Assembly: GCA_019187665.1 (NCBI GenBank) | Contig: JABARH010000033.1 | Span: 1 to 53,220, forward strand | Origin: Anaerolineales bacterium | GTDB lineage: Bacteria > Chloroflexota > Anaerolineae > Anaerolineales > Villigracilaceae | DNA length: 53,220 nt | Reading direction: 5' to 3' | Shown here: piece by piece, positions 1 through 9,148 of the stretch | Layout of the letters: every line of letters starts with the position of its first letter | How positions within the stretch are numbered: position 1 is the stretch's first letter | Notes under the pieces: generated by a model | What the model saw: only the letters and a program-made list of their open reading frames with translations | Told to the model about the DNA's origin: nothing | Databases searched by the model: none | Translations under genes and position numbers: made by a program

Positions 1-847
1 CCGCTTGCGCGGCTGAAAGCGAGGCGTAGAGACTCTCTTTGAGAAATTCAAAATAGGCTTCATCCCCGCCCGCGTCATCGCTTCGGCGCATGGACGCGAA
101 ATTTTCTTTATCGTATTGACCTTCGGGGAGGAAGACGATTGCGCCGTTGGGGTCATTCTGCGTGAAAAGCGTGAAGTCGCTTCCATCGGTTCCGCCTGCG
201 GGTCGCCAGGGGTTCACGCCGATCAGCGACATGTCGGTGGACTGCGTAGCGGGACTCTTCCAATCACTGTTCACATCCAAGCCCGCGCATTCGGCGGCTT
301 CGTACAGGTTGACGTATAGATTGCCGCCGCTCCAATAACGGATGTCGCTCACGCCGCTTGCCTGCATGATGTAACCGATCTCTTCCTTCATCACATTGCA
401 CCATTGCTGAACGAAAAGCGGCTCGGGATTTTTTCCGAGATGCGCGTCTTCGTGGAAGTGCAGGGCGAGTTCATGTCCGCGCGCGGCGAGGTCGGCGAGG
501 ATGGTATTGCCCGATTCAATCGCAACCGTCGTGAACGGACTCTGCGCTTGAATCGTCATGCGTCCGCCGTGCGCTTCGACGATCTGGGCTAGGGTCAGCA
601 TATCCTCCACATGTCTCTCGAAAAACTGCGGCTTGTGATAATCGTTCTTGCCGCTCGGAAATCCTTGCGCCGTTTCGCCCATCGGTTCGATGTGCATTCC
701 GATATCGAAGAGCAGGATGGCGGAGCCCGCTTCATTTTCGACGGGCTGGCTGGTCGCGGCCTCGGCGGGCATATTCCTCGCGGACGGTGCGCAAGCCGAG
801 AGCGCCAGCGTCATCAAAACGCAGAGGCGGAAGAAGTTTATTTTCAT
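1..847 (-). CDS. Polysaccharide-deacetylase-like lipoprotein (3' end cut off)
   Basis: The reading frame is open from an ATG at 847 to the window edge, about 282 residues with no stop, so the C-terminus is missing. The N-terminus is a lipoprotein signal (MKINFF..., hydrophobic stretch, LALSAC lipobox). The mature part starts with an LLFDIGMHIEP segment and later has GHELALHFHEDAHLG, a His-rich motif resembling metal-binding segments of NodB-type deacetylases or related beta/alpha barrels. A GGAGAC ribosome site precedes the start. It is divergent from the ABC ATPase at 954. The assignment to the deacetylase fold is inference from the His motif; a role in cell-envelope or extracellular glycan processing is possible. 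Confidence 0.6.
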   Translation of the reverse strand, partial: MKINFFRLCVLMTLALSACAPSARNMPAEAATSQPVENEAGSAILLFDIGMHIEPMGETAQGFPSGKNDYHKPQFFERHVEDMLTLAQIVEAHGGRMTIQAQSPFTTVAIESGNTILADLAARGHELALHFHEDAHLGKNPEPLFVQQWCNVMKEEIGYIMQASGVSDIRYWSGGNLYVNLYEAAECAGLDVNSDWKSPATQSTDMSLIGVNPWRPAGGTDGSDFTLFTQNDPNGAIVFLPEGQYDKENFASMRRSDDAGGDEAYFEFLKESLYASLSAAQA

Positions 848-940
848 GACAGTCTCCTTTGCAAAACAGATTTGAGTCCTGTTTTACACGGCGCAAGCCA
901 ACAGGTGGTGAAGAGGCTGTAACCGATTTGTAAAATAAGG

Positions 941-946
941 TATAAA
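941..946 (+). promoter_or_regulatory. -10 box (TATAAA) 7 nt before the ATG at 954
   Basis: The hexamer TATAAA ends seven bases before the start codon and no Shine-Dalgarno sequence lies between. This spacing would put the transcription start at or next to the ATG, so the message may be leaderless. Confidence 0.45.
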
Positions 947-953
947 CGGCGGG

Positions 954-1664
954 ATGATTGAGATACGCGATCTATTGATCCAACGCAACGGGCGCGACGC
1001 ATTGTGCGTGGACGCGCTCGACATAGCGCGCGGCGAAACGCTGGCGATCGTGGGGCCGAACGGCGCGGGAAAGTCAACGCTGCTGTTGGGGTTGGCGCGT
1101 CTGATCCCCCTTGTGCGCGGCAAGATTCGATTCGAGGGAAGGGTTTTGACGGAATGGGACGAGTTGGAATATCGCCGTAAAATCGCCTTTGTGTTTCAGG
1201 ACCCGCTCTTGATGGATATGCCGGTCTGGGATAACGTAGCGCTGGGGCTGAAGTTTCGCGGTGCAGACGCGGAGACGATTCGCGCCCGCTCGCTTCACTG
1301 GATGCGGGCAATGGGGATCGAGGCGCTGGCAGAACGGCGCGCAGGGCGGTTATCCGGCGGAGAGGCGCAGCGCGTCAGCCTGGCACGCGCATTCGTGTTG
1401 GAGCCGCAACTGCTGTTGATGGACGAGCCGTTTTCCGCGGTGGACCCGCAGACACGCGCGCAGTTGCTGCGCGATCTTTCTTCACTGCTGTCGCAGGAAC
1501 AGCGCACGACGATCATTGTGACGCACAGCTTGAAGGAAGCCGCGCAGTTGGGCGACCGCGTGGCGATCATCATCGGCGGGAGGCTGAAACAGGTCGGCGC
1601 GCCAAGCGAGGTCAAATCGAATCCGGTGGACGAGTCGGTGCGGGCGTTTTTAAGGGGGTTTTGA
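954..1664 (+). CDS. ABC transporter ATP-binding protein, tungstate/molybdate or sulfate type
   Basis: A complete 236-residue ABC ATPase. Visible motifs are Walker A GPNGAGKST near residue 35, the Q-loop FVFQDPLL, the signature LSGGEAQRVSLARA and Walker B LLLMDEPFSAVDP, followed by a switch histidine in VTHS. The sequence most resembles importer ATPases of the TupC/WtpC/CysA kind, which energise oxyanion uptake, but the substrate cannot be read from the ATPase alone. No permease or binding-protein gene lies beside it: the left neighbour is a divergent lipoprotein and the right neighbour a convergent SMR pump. It is therefore an orphan ATPase that must find its permease elsewhere. No ribosome site is visible; see the -10 box at 941. 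Confidence 0.85.
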   Translation: MIEIRDLLIQRNGRDALCVDALDIARGETLAIVGPNGAGKSTLLLGLARLIPLVRGKIRFEGRVLTEWDELEYRRKIAFVFQDPLLMDMPVWDNVALGLKFRGADAETIRARSLHWMRAMGIEALAERRAGRLSGGEAQRVSLARAFVLEPQLLLMDEPFSAVDPQTRAQLLRDLSSLLSQEQRTTIIVTHSLKEAAQLGDRVAIIIGGRLKQVGAPSEVKSNPVDESVRAFLRGF

Positions 1665-1715
1665 GAGGCTGCGCCGGGTCTGAAGCGGCGTTGATGAACA
1701 GCCGCGTTGCGGCCA

Positions 1716-2048
1716 TTAATGCGCCGGGGATTTTGAGAACAGGTTGACAATCACAATTCCGAGCATGATCAGGAAGATGCCGATGCCGCGCGCCCAGTCC
1801 ATGGGTTCGCGCCAGATGAGCATGCCTGCGATCACGGTCAGGACGATGCCGATCCCCGACCAGAGGGCATACGCAGCGCCAAGCGGAAGTTCTTTGAGAC
1901 TCAGCGAGAGCAGGTAAAACGACAGGCCGTAGCCAACCACCACGACCAGGCTGGGAATCCATTTGGTGAATCCCTCCGAAAATTTCAAGGCAGTGGTGGC
2001 GGTCACTTCGCTGAGTACGGCAAAAAAGAAAATGACGGCAGTTTTCAT
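1716..2048 (-). CDS. Small multidrug resistance (SMR) family efflux protein
   Basis: A 110-residue protein with four hydrophobic helices, the usual SMR size. The family glutamate in helix 1 is present in SEVTATTALK, and helix 3 carries AAYALWSGIG, the characteristic SMR motif. EmrE/QacE homologs exchange protons for lipophilic cations as antiparallel dimers in the inner membrane; others export guanidinium, and the sequence cannot decide between these. An AAGGGAAGC stretch just upstream serves as ribosome site. It is convergent with the ABC ATPase and divergent from the phosphotransferase at 2140. Confidence 0.9.
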   Translation of the reverse strand: MKTAVIFFFAVLSEVTATTALKFSEGFTKWIPSLVVVVGYGLSFYLLSLSLKELPLGAAYALWSGIGIVLTVIAGMLIWREPMDWARGIGIFLIMLGIVIVNLFSKSPAH

Positions 2049-2125
2049 GGCGCTTCCCTTTCCATCTGGTTTTTTTCAAATTGTACCCGCGCATTCAAAA
2101 AACGTCCGCACATTGGCAGACTGTT

Positions 2126-2131
2126 TATAAT
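2126..2131 (+). promoter_or_regulatory. -10 box (TATAAT) 8 nt before the ATG at 2140
   Basis: A consensus TATAAT ends eight bases before the start codon. No ribosome-binding motif fits in between, so a leaderless message is likely. No clear -35 hexamer is seen. Confidence 0.5.
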
Positions 2132-2139
2132 CAACGTCC

Positions 2140-2922
2140 ATGAACACACCCTCATTCGATTTGCCGATCGCACGCGGCCGTACGGCCGAGGTCTTTGCCT
2201 GGGATGAGCAACACATCCTCAAACTCTTCCATGATTGGTTTTCACTGGAGGATATCGAATATGAGTTTAAGATCGCAAAAGCCGTCCATGCCAGCGGGGT
2301 CAAATCGCCTGCGGTGAAAGAGATCGTGCAGGTGAATGGGCGGAACGGCCTGGTTTATGAACGAATCCACGGCGAAACGATGTTCGCTTTGTTAAAACGC
2401 CGGCCCTGGAGGGTGTTTCATCTCGGTACATTGCTTGCTCAATATCATTTTCAAATGCACACTTGCAATTTCGACGCGGAGGTTCCCGTCCTGAAAGATA
2501 AACTCCGAAATAGGCTCAAACGCGCCAAGGCTTTACTTGGCCCTATTCAACCGAGGCTGCTCGACGCGTTGGGGCCATTGTCTGCCGGGAATAAGGTTTG
2601 TCACGGCGATTTTCACCCCGGCAATATCCTCCTGGCAAACGACAGCGCAATGGTCATTGATTGGATTGACGCGTCCAGGGGGAATCCGCTGGCAGATGTG
2701 GCGCGGACGAGCGTGCTGGCGTTGGGAGCGGCATCCACCTTCGGTTCGGGTATGAAGTTATTCATCAAATTATTTCACGCGGCTTACTTGAAAGAATATT
2801 TTCGATTAAGTCCCGCTGGAAAAGAGGAATATCGAAAATGGATCCCGATCGTGGCGGGCGCGCGGTTGGACGAGAATATCCCCGAGTTGAAAACCTGGCT
2901 GTTGGAACAGGCGCGGGCATAA
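2140..2922 (+). CDS. Aminoglycoside phosphotransferase (APH)-family kinase
   Basis: 260 residues with the protein-kinase-like APH fold. The Brenner/catalytic motif is VCHGDFHPGNILL and the metal-binding aspartate follows in MVIDWIDASRGNPLADVART. The N-terminal lobe begins with a nucleotide-binding strand (GRTAEVFAW) and a lysine in HILKLFHDW that would contact ATP phosphates. Family members phosphorylate aminoglycosides, choline, homoserine, fructosamines or other small molecules. Nothing in the context indicates resistance, so the substrate is unknown. It stands alone with a possible leaderless promoter. Confidence 0.85.
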   Translation: MNTPSFDLPIARGRTAEVFAWDEQHILKLFHDWFSLEDIEYEFKIAKAVHASGVKSPAVKEIVQVNGRNGLVYERIHGETMFALLKRRPWRVFHLGTLLAQYHFQMHTCNFDAEVPVLKDKLRNRLKRAKALLGPIQPRLLDALGPLSAGNKVCHGDFHPGNILLANDSAMVIDWIDASRGNPLADVARTSVLALGAASTFGSGMKLFIKLFHAAYLKEYFRLSPAGKEEYRKWIPIVAGARLDENIPELKTWLLEQARA

Positions 2923-3045
2923 GCCCTCCCCTTGAGGCCGGCGATGCAGTCGTCGGCCAGTACCCATATCCACCCGTATGCCGCGACTTCCGTCAACGTG
3001 AGCGGTCGGTGACCGGGAGGTTGTAAACGACAACGGCGACGGAGG

Positions 3046-4998
3046 CTAGCCGCGCTCCCTTCTGAATTGTGTTTCATACAACTGGGCGTATAACCCGCTG
3101 AGCGCGAGCAGCTGCTCGTGCGTGCCGCGTTCAACGATTTTTCCCCGGTCCATCACCAGAATCAGGTCCGCCGCGAGAATCGTGGACAGGCGATGAGCGA
3201 TGACGATGCTCGTGCGCCCGGCCATGACGCGTTTCAACGCATCCTGGATCAGGGATTCAGATTCGCTGTCGAGCGAGGAGGTGGCTTCGTCGAGGACAAG
3301 GATGCGCGGGTCTTTGAGGATCACGCGCGCGAGGGCGACGCGCTGTTTTTCGCCGCCGCTCAGGCGGTAGCCGCGCTCGCCCACGATCGTGTCATAGCCG
3401 TCGGGCAGTTCCACAATGAAGTTATGGATGTTGGCGGCGCGCGCGGCAGATTCGATCTCGGCTTGCGTCGCGTCCAGTTTTGCGTAGGTTAGATTCGTGC
3501 GGATGGTATCGTGGAAGAGGTATGTCTCTTGCGTCACCATGCCGATGGCTGAGGAAAGCGAATCAAGCGTCAGATCGCGCAGGTTGTGTCCGTCAATGCG
3601 GATGACTCCATCTGTGGGGTCGTACAGGCGCGGGATGAGATAGGTCATGGTGGTCTTGCCCGCACCCGAGGGGCCGACCAGCGCGACCAACTGCCCGGGA
3701 CGCGCGCGGAAGGAGATCTGTTCGAGGGCGACCGCGCGCGCCTGCGAGGTGGGATCCGCCTCCCCCAAGTCCGGCGCGTTCTCCGGCGTTTGTCGCAGGG
3801 CGGGTTTGTCCTTCTTGTTGTCCGCCAGGGAAAGCGCCGCATCTACGGTGTCCATGCGGCCGTAGCGTTTGACCTCCCTGAGCAGCAAGGCGTCGTCCAT
3901 GCGGTAGTTGAATGTGACGCGGTCGAATTCGAGTTCGCCTTTCACGTCGCGCAGTTCGCCTGCATTTTCTTTTTCGAGGATGTCCTGCGGAAGGTCGAGA
4001 ATCTCGAAGACGCGTTCGAACGAGACCATGCTGGATGCAAATTCCGCCGGCGCGCTGACCAGCCCCTGCAATGCGCCGTAGATCTGGCCGAGGTAGGAGC
4101 CGAAGGCGACGATGGTACCGACGGTGAATACATCGGTGATGACGTAGTGGCCGCCGAGGCCGTAGACCAGCGCCGTGCCGACCGCGCTGACAAGGCCGAA
4201 GAAGACATAGAAGGTGGAGCTTACCACGGCGCGCTTGATGCCGATGTCGCGTACGCTGGCGGCGCGTTCACGGAAACGTTTTTCCTCTGCGTGGGCGCGG
4301 CCAAAGAGTTTGACGAGCAGCGAACCGCCGATGTTGAGGGTCTCGTTCATGTGGGCGTTCATTTGCGCGTTCAGTTCCATCGAGCGGTGGGCGATCTCGC
4401 GCAGCACCAGGCTGAGCCGCCGCGCCGCGAGGGCGAAGAGCGGGAGGATCATAACGCTGATGAGGGTCAGCCGCCATTCGAGCGCCAGCATGACCAGCGC
4501 CAGGGCGGCGGTTTCGATCAGGTTGGTGACGATGTTGACGATGGTGTTGCTAATGGCGGTCTGCGCGCCGATCACGTCGTTGTTGAGGCGCGACATTAAT
4601 TCCCCGACCCGGGTGTTTGTGAAGAACCTCAACGACATCTGTTGCAGGCGCGCGAACAGCGAGGAGCGCAGGTCGTAGATCACGCCTTCGCCAACGACGG
4701 CGTTGAGCCTGCGCTGGAAAACGTTGATCACGCCTTCGAGGGCAGGGATGCCCAGCAGGGCGAGCGCGAGCAGGATGAGTCGGTTCGTGTCTTTGGCGGG
4801 GATCGCCACGTCTATCATGTTGCGGAAGATGAGCGGCGTGAGCAGGGACAGTCCGGTTGTGAGCAGGATCGCCGCTAACATGCCCGCGATGTGCCACCAG
4901 TAACCGCGCGCATAGGAAAGTACCCGTAATAAAAGTTGTCGCGTCACTTTGGGCTTTTCACCGCCCGAACGCATGGAAGTCCACCAGTTGTAGCGCAT
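3046..4998 (-). CDS. ABC exporter, fused membrane and ATPase domains
   Basis: 650 residues. I start it at the ATG at 4998 because AGGAGAC lies ten bases upstream; a longer frame to 5079 exists but its extra residues look non-coding. The N-terminal half is a six-helix type-1 exporter domain (LLRVLSYARGYWWHIAGM onward). The C-terminal ATPase has Walker A GPSGAGKTT, Q-loop VTQETYLF, signature LSGGEKQRVALARV, Walker B ILVLDEATSSLD and the H-loop IAHRLS. Such half-transporters dimerise to export lipids, drugs or peptides. Between the first ATPase strand (FNYRMDDALLL) and the LEQISFRARPG strand there is an insertion of roughly 50 charged residues not seen in ordinary exporters. Substrate unknown. 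Confidence 0.93.
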   Translation of the reverse strand: MRYNWWTSMRSGGEKPKVTRQLLLRVLSYARGYWWHIAGMLAAILLTTGLSLLTPLIFRNMIDVAIPAKDTNRLILLALALLGIPALEGVINVFQRRLNAVVGEGVIYDLRSSLFARLQQMSLRFFTNTRVGELMSRLNNDVIGAQTAISNTIVNIVTNLIETAALALVMLALEWRLTLISVMILPLFALAARRLSLVLREIAHRSMELNAQMNAHMNETLNIGGSLLVKLFGRAHAEEKRFRERAASVRDIGIKRAVVSSTFYVFFGLVSAVGTALVYGLGGHYVITDVFTVGTIVAFGSYLGQIYGALQGLVSAPAEFASSMVSFERVFEILDLPQDILEKENAGELRDVKGELEFDRVTFNYRMDDALLLREVKRYGRMDTVDAALSLADNKKDKPALRQTPENAPDLGEADPTSQARAVALEQISFRARPGQLVALVGPSGAGKTTMTYLIPRLYDPTDGVIRIDGHNLRDLTLDSLSSAIGMVTQETYLFHDTIRTNLTYAKLDATQAEIESAARAANIHNFIVELPDGYDTIVGERGYRLSGGEKQRVALARVILKDPRILVLDEATSSLDSESESLIQDALKRVMAGRTSIVIAHRLSTILAADLILVMDRGKIVERGTHEQLLALSGLYAQLYETQFRRERG

Positions 4999-5294
4999 GG
5001 TTTGTTCGTCTCCTGTCCGCAGGGTCTGTTGGGTTGACCGGTCGGGTGTTTCGCACGCGTAGCGCCAACCGCCCCCCAATCTCTTTCGACTATAAGGCCA
5101 TCCGGCTCATCACGCAACTGTATCGAGGAGATGGATGATGAAAACCTGATGTGACAAAGTGAGTTTCCCCATCCGCGCTGACGAAGACGCGTATTTGGCG
5201 ATCTCTGCCGCGAGTCTTGCGCGCTGCGCGAAGAACGCAGGTCATGCGGGGCGTTCGTGAACTACGGAGTATTGAAACCGCGCAGCGGCTGTCG

Positions 5295-6008
5295 TTACCT
5301 GGGCGCTTCTCTCAGCTGCAAATCGGAGAAGGCAATCTCCAGGCTGGATTTCGCGGTGGGCGCGACCGCCAGATATAATTTGCCGCGCATGAACTGATCG
5401 TCTTGAAAGGATGCCGCCAACGCGCCGTTCAAGTAAACACGGAACTGTCGTCCTTTGCAGAGAACACGCAGGCGGTTTGTCATATTCATCCCTGCGCGGA
5501 GGGCGGTGTGATTGGTCCATGGCAGCAGATCTTCCCATTGCAGTTCGTTCTTTCCGTCTTTTTTATAGCAGCCGATGGTGTACGATCCCAACACAGACAC
5601 CAGCGCGGCATATCCGCCGCGGTCGGAGAAGCGCAAATAAAAGCCGGCGCGGACGCTGTCTCTGTCGCCGGCAATAAATTTGAGGTTGACGCCAGCGTCG
5701 AAGTCGTCCAGCAATCCCGAACTTTTCAACACATAATAGGAATTGAGGCTGGGTTTGTAGACGCCGCGCAACTCGGACGGGTTGCCTGTGTGGAATGTGA
5801 GCAGTTCTTCGTTGACCACTTCCCAGCCTGGCATGGTCTTGCTGCCGAAGTCCGCGCCGAGGATCAAATCTCCCATGTCGGGTTCGGGCGTAAGGGACTT
5901 CGGCACGCGGAAACTGACACCGCAGAATTCGCATGAAGCCAGGTCGGCCCCTTTGATCTCTTTTTTAGGGAGCGCCGCTCCACAGTTGGGACAGTTGAAG
6001 GCTTGCAT
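5295..6008 (-). CDS. Zinc-ribbon protein with a C-terminal beta-sandwich-like domain
   Basis: 237 residues. The N-terminus holds a zinc ribbon with two cysteine pairs (CPNCG at about 6-10 and CEFCG at about 27-31). After a short linker the rest (about 50-235) is rich in beta-strand patterns such as AGFYLRFSDRGGYAALV, RLRVLCKGRQFRVYLNG and GKLYLAV, which resemble concanavalin/LamG or DUF1080-type sandwich domains where a ligand- or glycan-binding surface is usual. No signal peptide is seen, so it is probably cytoplasmic. A TATAAAAT sequence lies about ten bases before the ATG. Function unknown; domain calls come from pattern recognition only. Confidence 0.65.
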   Translation of the reverse strand: MQAFNCPNCGAALPKKEIKGADLASCEFCGVSFRVPKSLTPEPDMGDLILGADFGSKTMPGWEVVNEELLTFHTGNPSELRGVYKPSLNSYYVLKSSGLLDDFDAGVNLKFIAGDRDSVRAGFYLRFSDRGGYAALVSVLGSYTIGCYKKDGKNELQWEDLLPWTNHTALRAGMNMTNRLRVLCKGRQFRVYLNGALAASFQDDQFMRGKLYLAVAPTAKSSLEIAFSDLQLREAPR

Positions 6009-6228
6009 ATGTTGTTCGATTTTATATCAGAATGAACCCCTGGGCAATGTAAAAGCCGACAGTCAAAAAGGCCTGATCCGTCTGGCCCGCCAAACCAAGT
6101 GAGAAGCGCAGAAATGGCTGATGGATGCAGGAGATTCTTTTATAATCAAAGAGGAGAACGCCATAGGGTGGATGAACGCGGGATTATAATAAATCGCAGG
6201 AACGCAAAGCAAACCCTGGAGAATAGCC

Positions 6229-8670
6229 ATGAGTAAAGACAACATCGAGGTCCAGCGCCGCCGCCGGGACGATCGGCGTCCGAGTGGGCGGGCAGAGGCT
6301 CCACAACGCGATACCGGCGGGGGTCAGGGCGGCAGCGGAGGATTTGGATCCTCCTCCGGAGGCGGATTCCCGCGTCCCCCTGGCGGCGGTTTTTCTTCGC
6401 GCGGGCGTCAGGTTGGCGGGTGCGGTTCGATCCTGTTGGTTCTCGTGGTCGTTGCCGCATATATTTTTTCCAACGGGCAGATTGATCTCGCGGGAATCGG
6501 CGCGCCGTCTGATCAGGGGTATTACGAAGAGACGCAACCGCCCTACGAACCGCCGTCGAATCAATCCTCCGGACCGCCTTCGAATTTCACACCGCCGGTC
6601 CCGGCTTCGGGCGCGGGTCAAACCTGGACGATCATGCTGTATCAGGATGCCGACGATCAGATCCTCGAAAAGGATATTTTCGTGGACTTGAACGAGGCCG
6701 AGCGCGTCGGCTCGAGCGAACGCGTCAATATTGTCACGCAGATAGACCGCTTCACCGGGGCATATTCCGGTGACGGTAACTGGAGCGGCGCGCGGCGTTA
6801 TTATGTCACGCAGGATAACGACCTTAACCAGATCAACTCGCAACTGGCACAGGATCTCGGCGAAGTGGACATGGCCGACGCGCGATCGCTGGCAGATTTT
6901 GTGCAGTGGTCGGCAGCCAATTTTCCGGCGGATCATTACGTGCTGATCCTTTCGGATCACGGCATGGGCTGGCCCGGCGGTTGGAGCGACCCGGCGCCCG
7001 GCGGGCGGTCTTCGAATCGCGCGCCCCTCGCGTCGCGCCTCGGCCCCAATATTTATTTGAACGAACTGGACCAGGCTCTGGCGGATGCGCGCCAGGCCGC
7101 CGGCATTGACCAGTTTGAGATCGTCGGCATGGACGCCTGCCTGATGGCCCAGCTCGAGATCATGGCCGCGCTGCAACCGCACGCGCGTTATGCCGTCGCA
7201 TCCGAAGAAACCGAACCCTCGCTGGGCTGGGCCTATGCCTCCTTCCTCGGCGACCTGGTGACCAACCCAGACATGAGCGGCGCGCAATTGAGTCAGTTGA
7301 TCGTGCAAAGCTACATCGCCGACGACCAGCGCGTGATTGACCCGGCCGCGCGCAATGATTTCCTGAATCAAGGTTCGCCGCTGGGCGGAATCTTCGGCGG
7401 AGGCGGCGGCAGTTCCGCGAGCCAGGTCATCGCGCAACTGGAGCAGAACATCACCATCTCGGCCATTGACCTGCACGCGCTTCCAAACGTGATGTCGAGC
7501 ATGAACGATTTTGCCTACGCCCTGCAAGATGAGGATCAATCTCTGGTGGCTCAGGCGCGCGCCTACGCCCAATCGTACACAAGCATCTTCGGCAGGCAGG
7601 TCCCGCCCGCGTATATTGACCTCGGTCACTTCGCGCTATTGATCGCAGGCAACACATCGAACGCGCGTATCAAACAAGCCGCCGAGACTCTCGTCGCAAA
7701 TTTGGGCGAGGCGATCGTCGCGGAACGTCATGGCAACGGAAAAAAAGGCTCCACCGGACTCGCCATCTACTTCCCCAATTCGACGCTCTACTCCTCGCCC
7801 ATCGCCGGGCCGCAATCGTACCTTGCCATCGCGGAGCGTTTTGCCTCCACCTCGTTGTGGGATGACTTCCTCGCCTATCATTATCTCGAGCGCGGTTTCG
7901 AAGCGCAAACGCGCGAACCGTACGTGCCAAGCGATGGCTTCGCCGTTCGCGCGCCGGGACAGGGAAACATCACCGTCTCGGAGATCGCCCAATCCAGCGA
8001 CACGGCCTCACCCGGCCAGCCCGTCCGCCTGAGCGTGGACATCCGCGGCGAGAACATCGGCTACATCTATCTTTTCGTTGGCTATCGCGATTCCGCCTCC
8101 GACTCGATCGCGGTCCTCGACATGGATTATCTCGAGAGTCCAACCACGCGCGAAGTCAACGGCGTCTATTACCCCGAATGGAGCAACGACTTTACCATGT
8201 CCTTCCAGTGGGACCCGATCGTTTTCAACCTCAACAACGGGCAGATGACCGCCACGACCCTCTTCATGCCGCAATCCTACGGCGCGACATTCGAGACGGC
8301 GGTATACGCTGTGGAAGGTTTATACACGTTCAAGGACAGCCGCGAAACGATCCACGCCCGCCTCCATTTTCAGGATGGGAAACTGGTTTCAGTCTTCGGC
8401 GTGACCGGCGATAATGAAACCGGCGCGCCGCGCGAGATCACGCCGCAGCCCGGCGACACCTTCACCATACAGGAAAAATGGCTGGAAGGCATCTCCACAG
8501 GCGGCGGAGTGCGCATTGTCTACGAAAACGGCGTGACGCTCGCCTTTGGGGCGGCGCCGTTCACGTGGGAGCAACTCTACGCCGCCGCAGGCGAGTACGT
8601 GGTCGGCTTCATCATCACCGACCTCGACGGGAACGAGTATCCGGTCTACACCCAGGTCACAGTACAGTAA
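6229..8670 (+). CDS. Clostripain-family (C11) cysteine protease, membrane anchored
   Basis: 813 residues. A basic, Gly/Pro-rich cytoplasmic tail (1-65) is followed by one membrane helix (about 67-83), so the bulk lies outside the cell. The peptidase domain spans about 130-560: YVLILSDHGMGW carries the catalytic His (about 244) and VGMDACLMAQLE the catalytic Cys (about 304). C11 peptidases cleave after Arg or Lys and are often self-activated. The C-terminal 230 residues contain beta-rich segments with no recognised family. GGAGAATAGCC precedes the ATG, and TATAAT sequences occur at about 6136 and 6183. A strong hairpin follows the stop. Possible roles are extracellular protein degradation or surface processing. 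Confidence 0.85.
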   Translation: MSKDNIEVQRRRRDDRRPSGRAEAPQRDTGGGQGGSGGFGSSSGGGFPRPPGGGFSSRGRQVGGCGSILLVLVVVAAYIFSNGQIDLAGIGAPSDQGYYEETQPPYEPPSNQSSGPPSNFTPPVPASGAGQTWTIMLYQDADDQILEKDIFVDLNEAERVGSSERVNIVTQIDRFTGAYSGDGNWSGARRYYVTQDNDLNQINSQLAQDLGEVDMADARSLADFVQWSAANFPADHYVLILSDHGMGWPGGWSDPAPGGRSSNRAPLASRLGPNIYLNELDQALADARQAAGIDQFEIVGMDACLMAQLEIMAALQPHARYAVASEETEPSLGWAYASFLGDLVTNPDMSGAQLSQLIVQSYIADDQRVIDPAARNDFLNQGSPLGGIFGGGGGSSASQVIAQLEQNITISAIDLHALPNVMSSMNDFAYALQDEDQSLVAQARAYAQSYTSIFGRQVPPAYIDLGHFALLIAGNTSNARIKQAAETLVANLGEAIVAERHGNGKKGSTGLAIYFPNSTLYSSPIAGPQSYLAIAERFASTSLWDDFLAYHYLERGFEAQTREPYVPSDGFAVRAPGQGNITVSEIAQSSDTASPGQPVRLSVDIRGENIGYIYLFVGYRDSASDSIAVLDMDYLESPTTREVNGVYYPEWSNDFTMSFQWDPIVFNLNNGQMTATTLFMPQSYGATFETAVYAVEGLYTFKDSRETIHARLHFQDGKLVSVFGVTGDNETGAPREITPQPGDTFTIQEKWLEGISTGGGVRIVYENGVTLAFGAAPFTWEQLYAAAGEYVVGFIITDLDGNEYPVYTQVTVQ

Positions 8671-8689
8671 TTCGTCCTGCCAGTGAATC

Positions 8690-8721
8690 AAACGACAGCC
8701 GTCATCGGACGGCTGTCGTTT
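8690..8721. terminator. Hairpin terminator, probably bidirectional
   Basis: Perfect 14-bp arms (8690-8703 and 8708-8721) with a four-base loop ATCG. The arm ends are AAA and TTT, so it can stop transcription from the protease gene on the plus strand and from the small gene on the minus strand. Confidence 0.7.
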
Positions 8722-8784
8722 CCGTTAACCAACTCAGAGGAAGAGAGAGGCTGTTCCCGCTGCGCCGTCGGCGCGCAAAAGGTT

Positions 8785-9003
8785 TTATACTGGGTCGAAG
8801 TCAGGGTTCGTGCCGCACCATTTGCAGGCGGCCTTGTCCAGCAGATTGCAGGCTTCCGCGTTGGAACAGCGATGGGCAACAATACGCGGCGCCTGCTCGG
8901 GCAATTGCTCGGCGGGATAGATCACCTCCGCTTCGAGCGCGATCTCGCGGCCGACATGTTCGCAATACTTGATCTTCTCGATTTGCCAGGTCCGAAATGC
9001 CAT
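8785..9003 (-). CDS. Small cysteine-containing protein of unknown function
   Basis: 72 residues starting at the ATG at 9003, which is preceded by AGGAGG at good spacing; a longer frame to 9072 lacks such support. Cysteines occur as KYCEH, HRCSN, EACNLL, AACKWCG. The arrangement (C-x5-C-x6-C-x2-C in the second half) suggests a metal-binding or disulfide-knot element near the C-terminus. It is not secreted by any visible signal. I do not recognise a family. Confidence 0.6.
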   Translation of the reverse strand: MAFRTWQIEKIKYCEHVGREIALEAEVIYPAEQLPEQAPRIVAHRCSNAEACNLLDKAACKWCGTNPDFDPV

Positions 9004-9148
9004 GTGTGCCTCCTGACTTGTATCCAGTGTAAAGGACGCTGTGTCTGCCTGCCAGTGACAGGCGTCACACATTCACGTGACAAAGAGCCGATTTAAGACG
9101 AGGTACCCCGATTTTATCCGCTTTCTGCAGGAATATCAATGAACGCGT

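Noticed and set aside
3586..4599. 337-residue open frame antisense to the ABC exporter
   Set aside because: It lies within the exporter gene and is rich in charged residues with no domain.
5080..5294. Possible gene remnant between exporter and zinc-ribbon genes
   Set aside because: No frame longer than a few dozen residues and no family similarity seen.
6184..7629. 481-residue open frame antisense to the protease gene
   Set aside because: It mirrors the codon pattern of a clear C11 peptidase on the plus strand and has no own ribosome site or recognisable domain.
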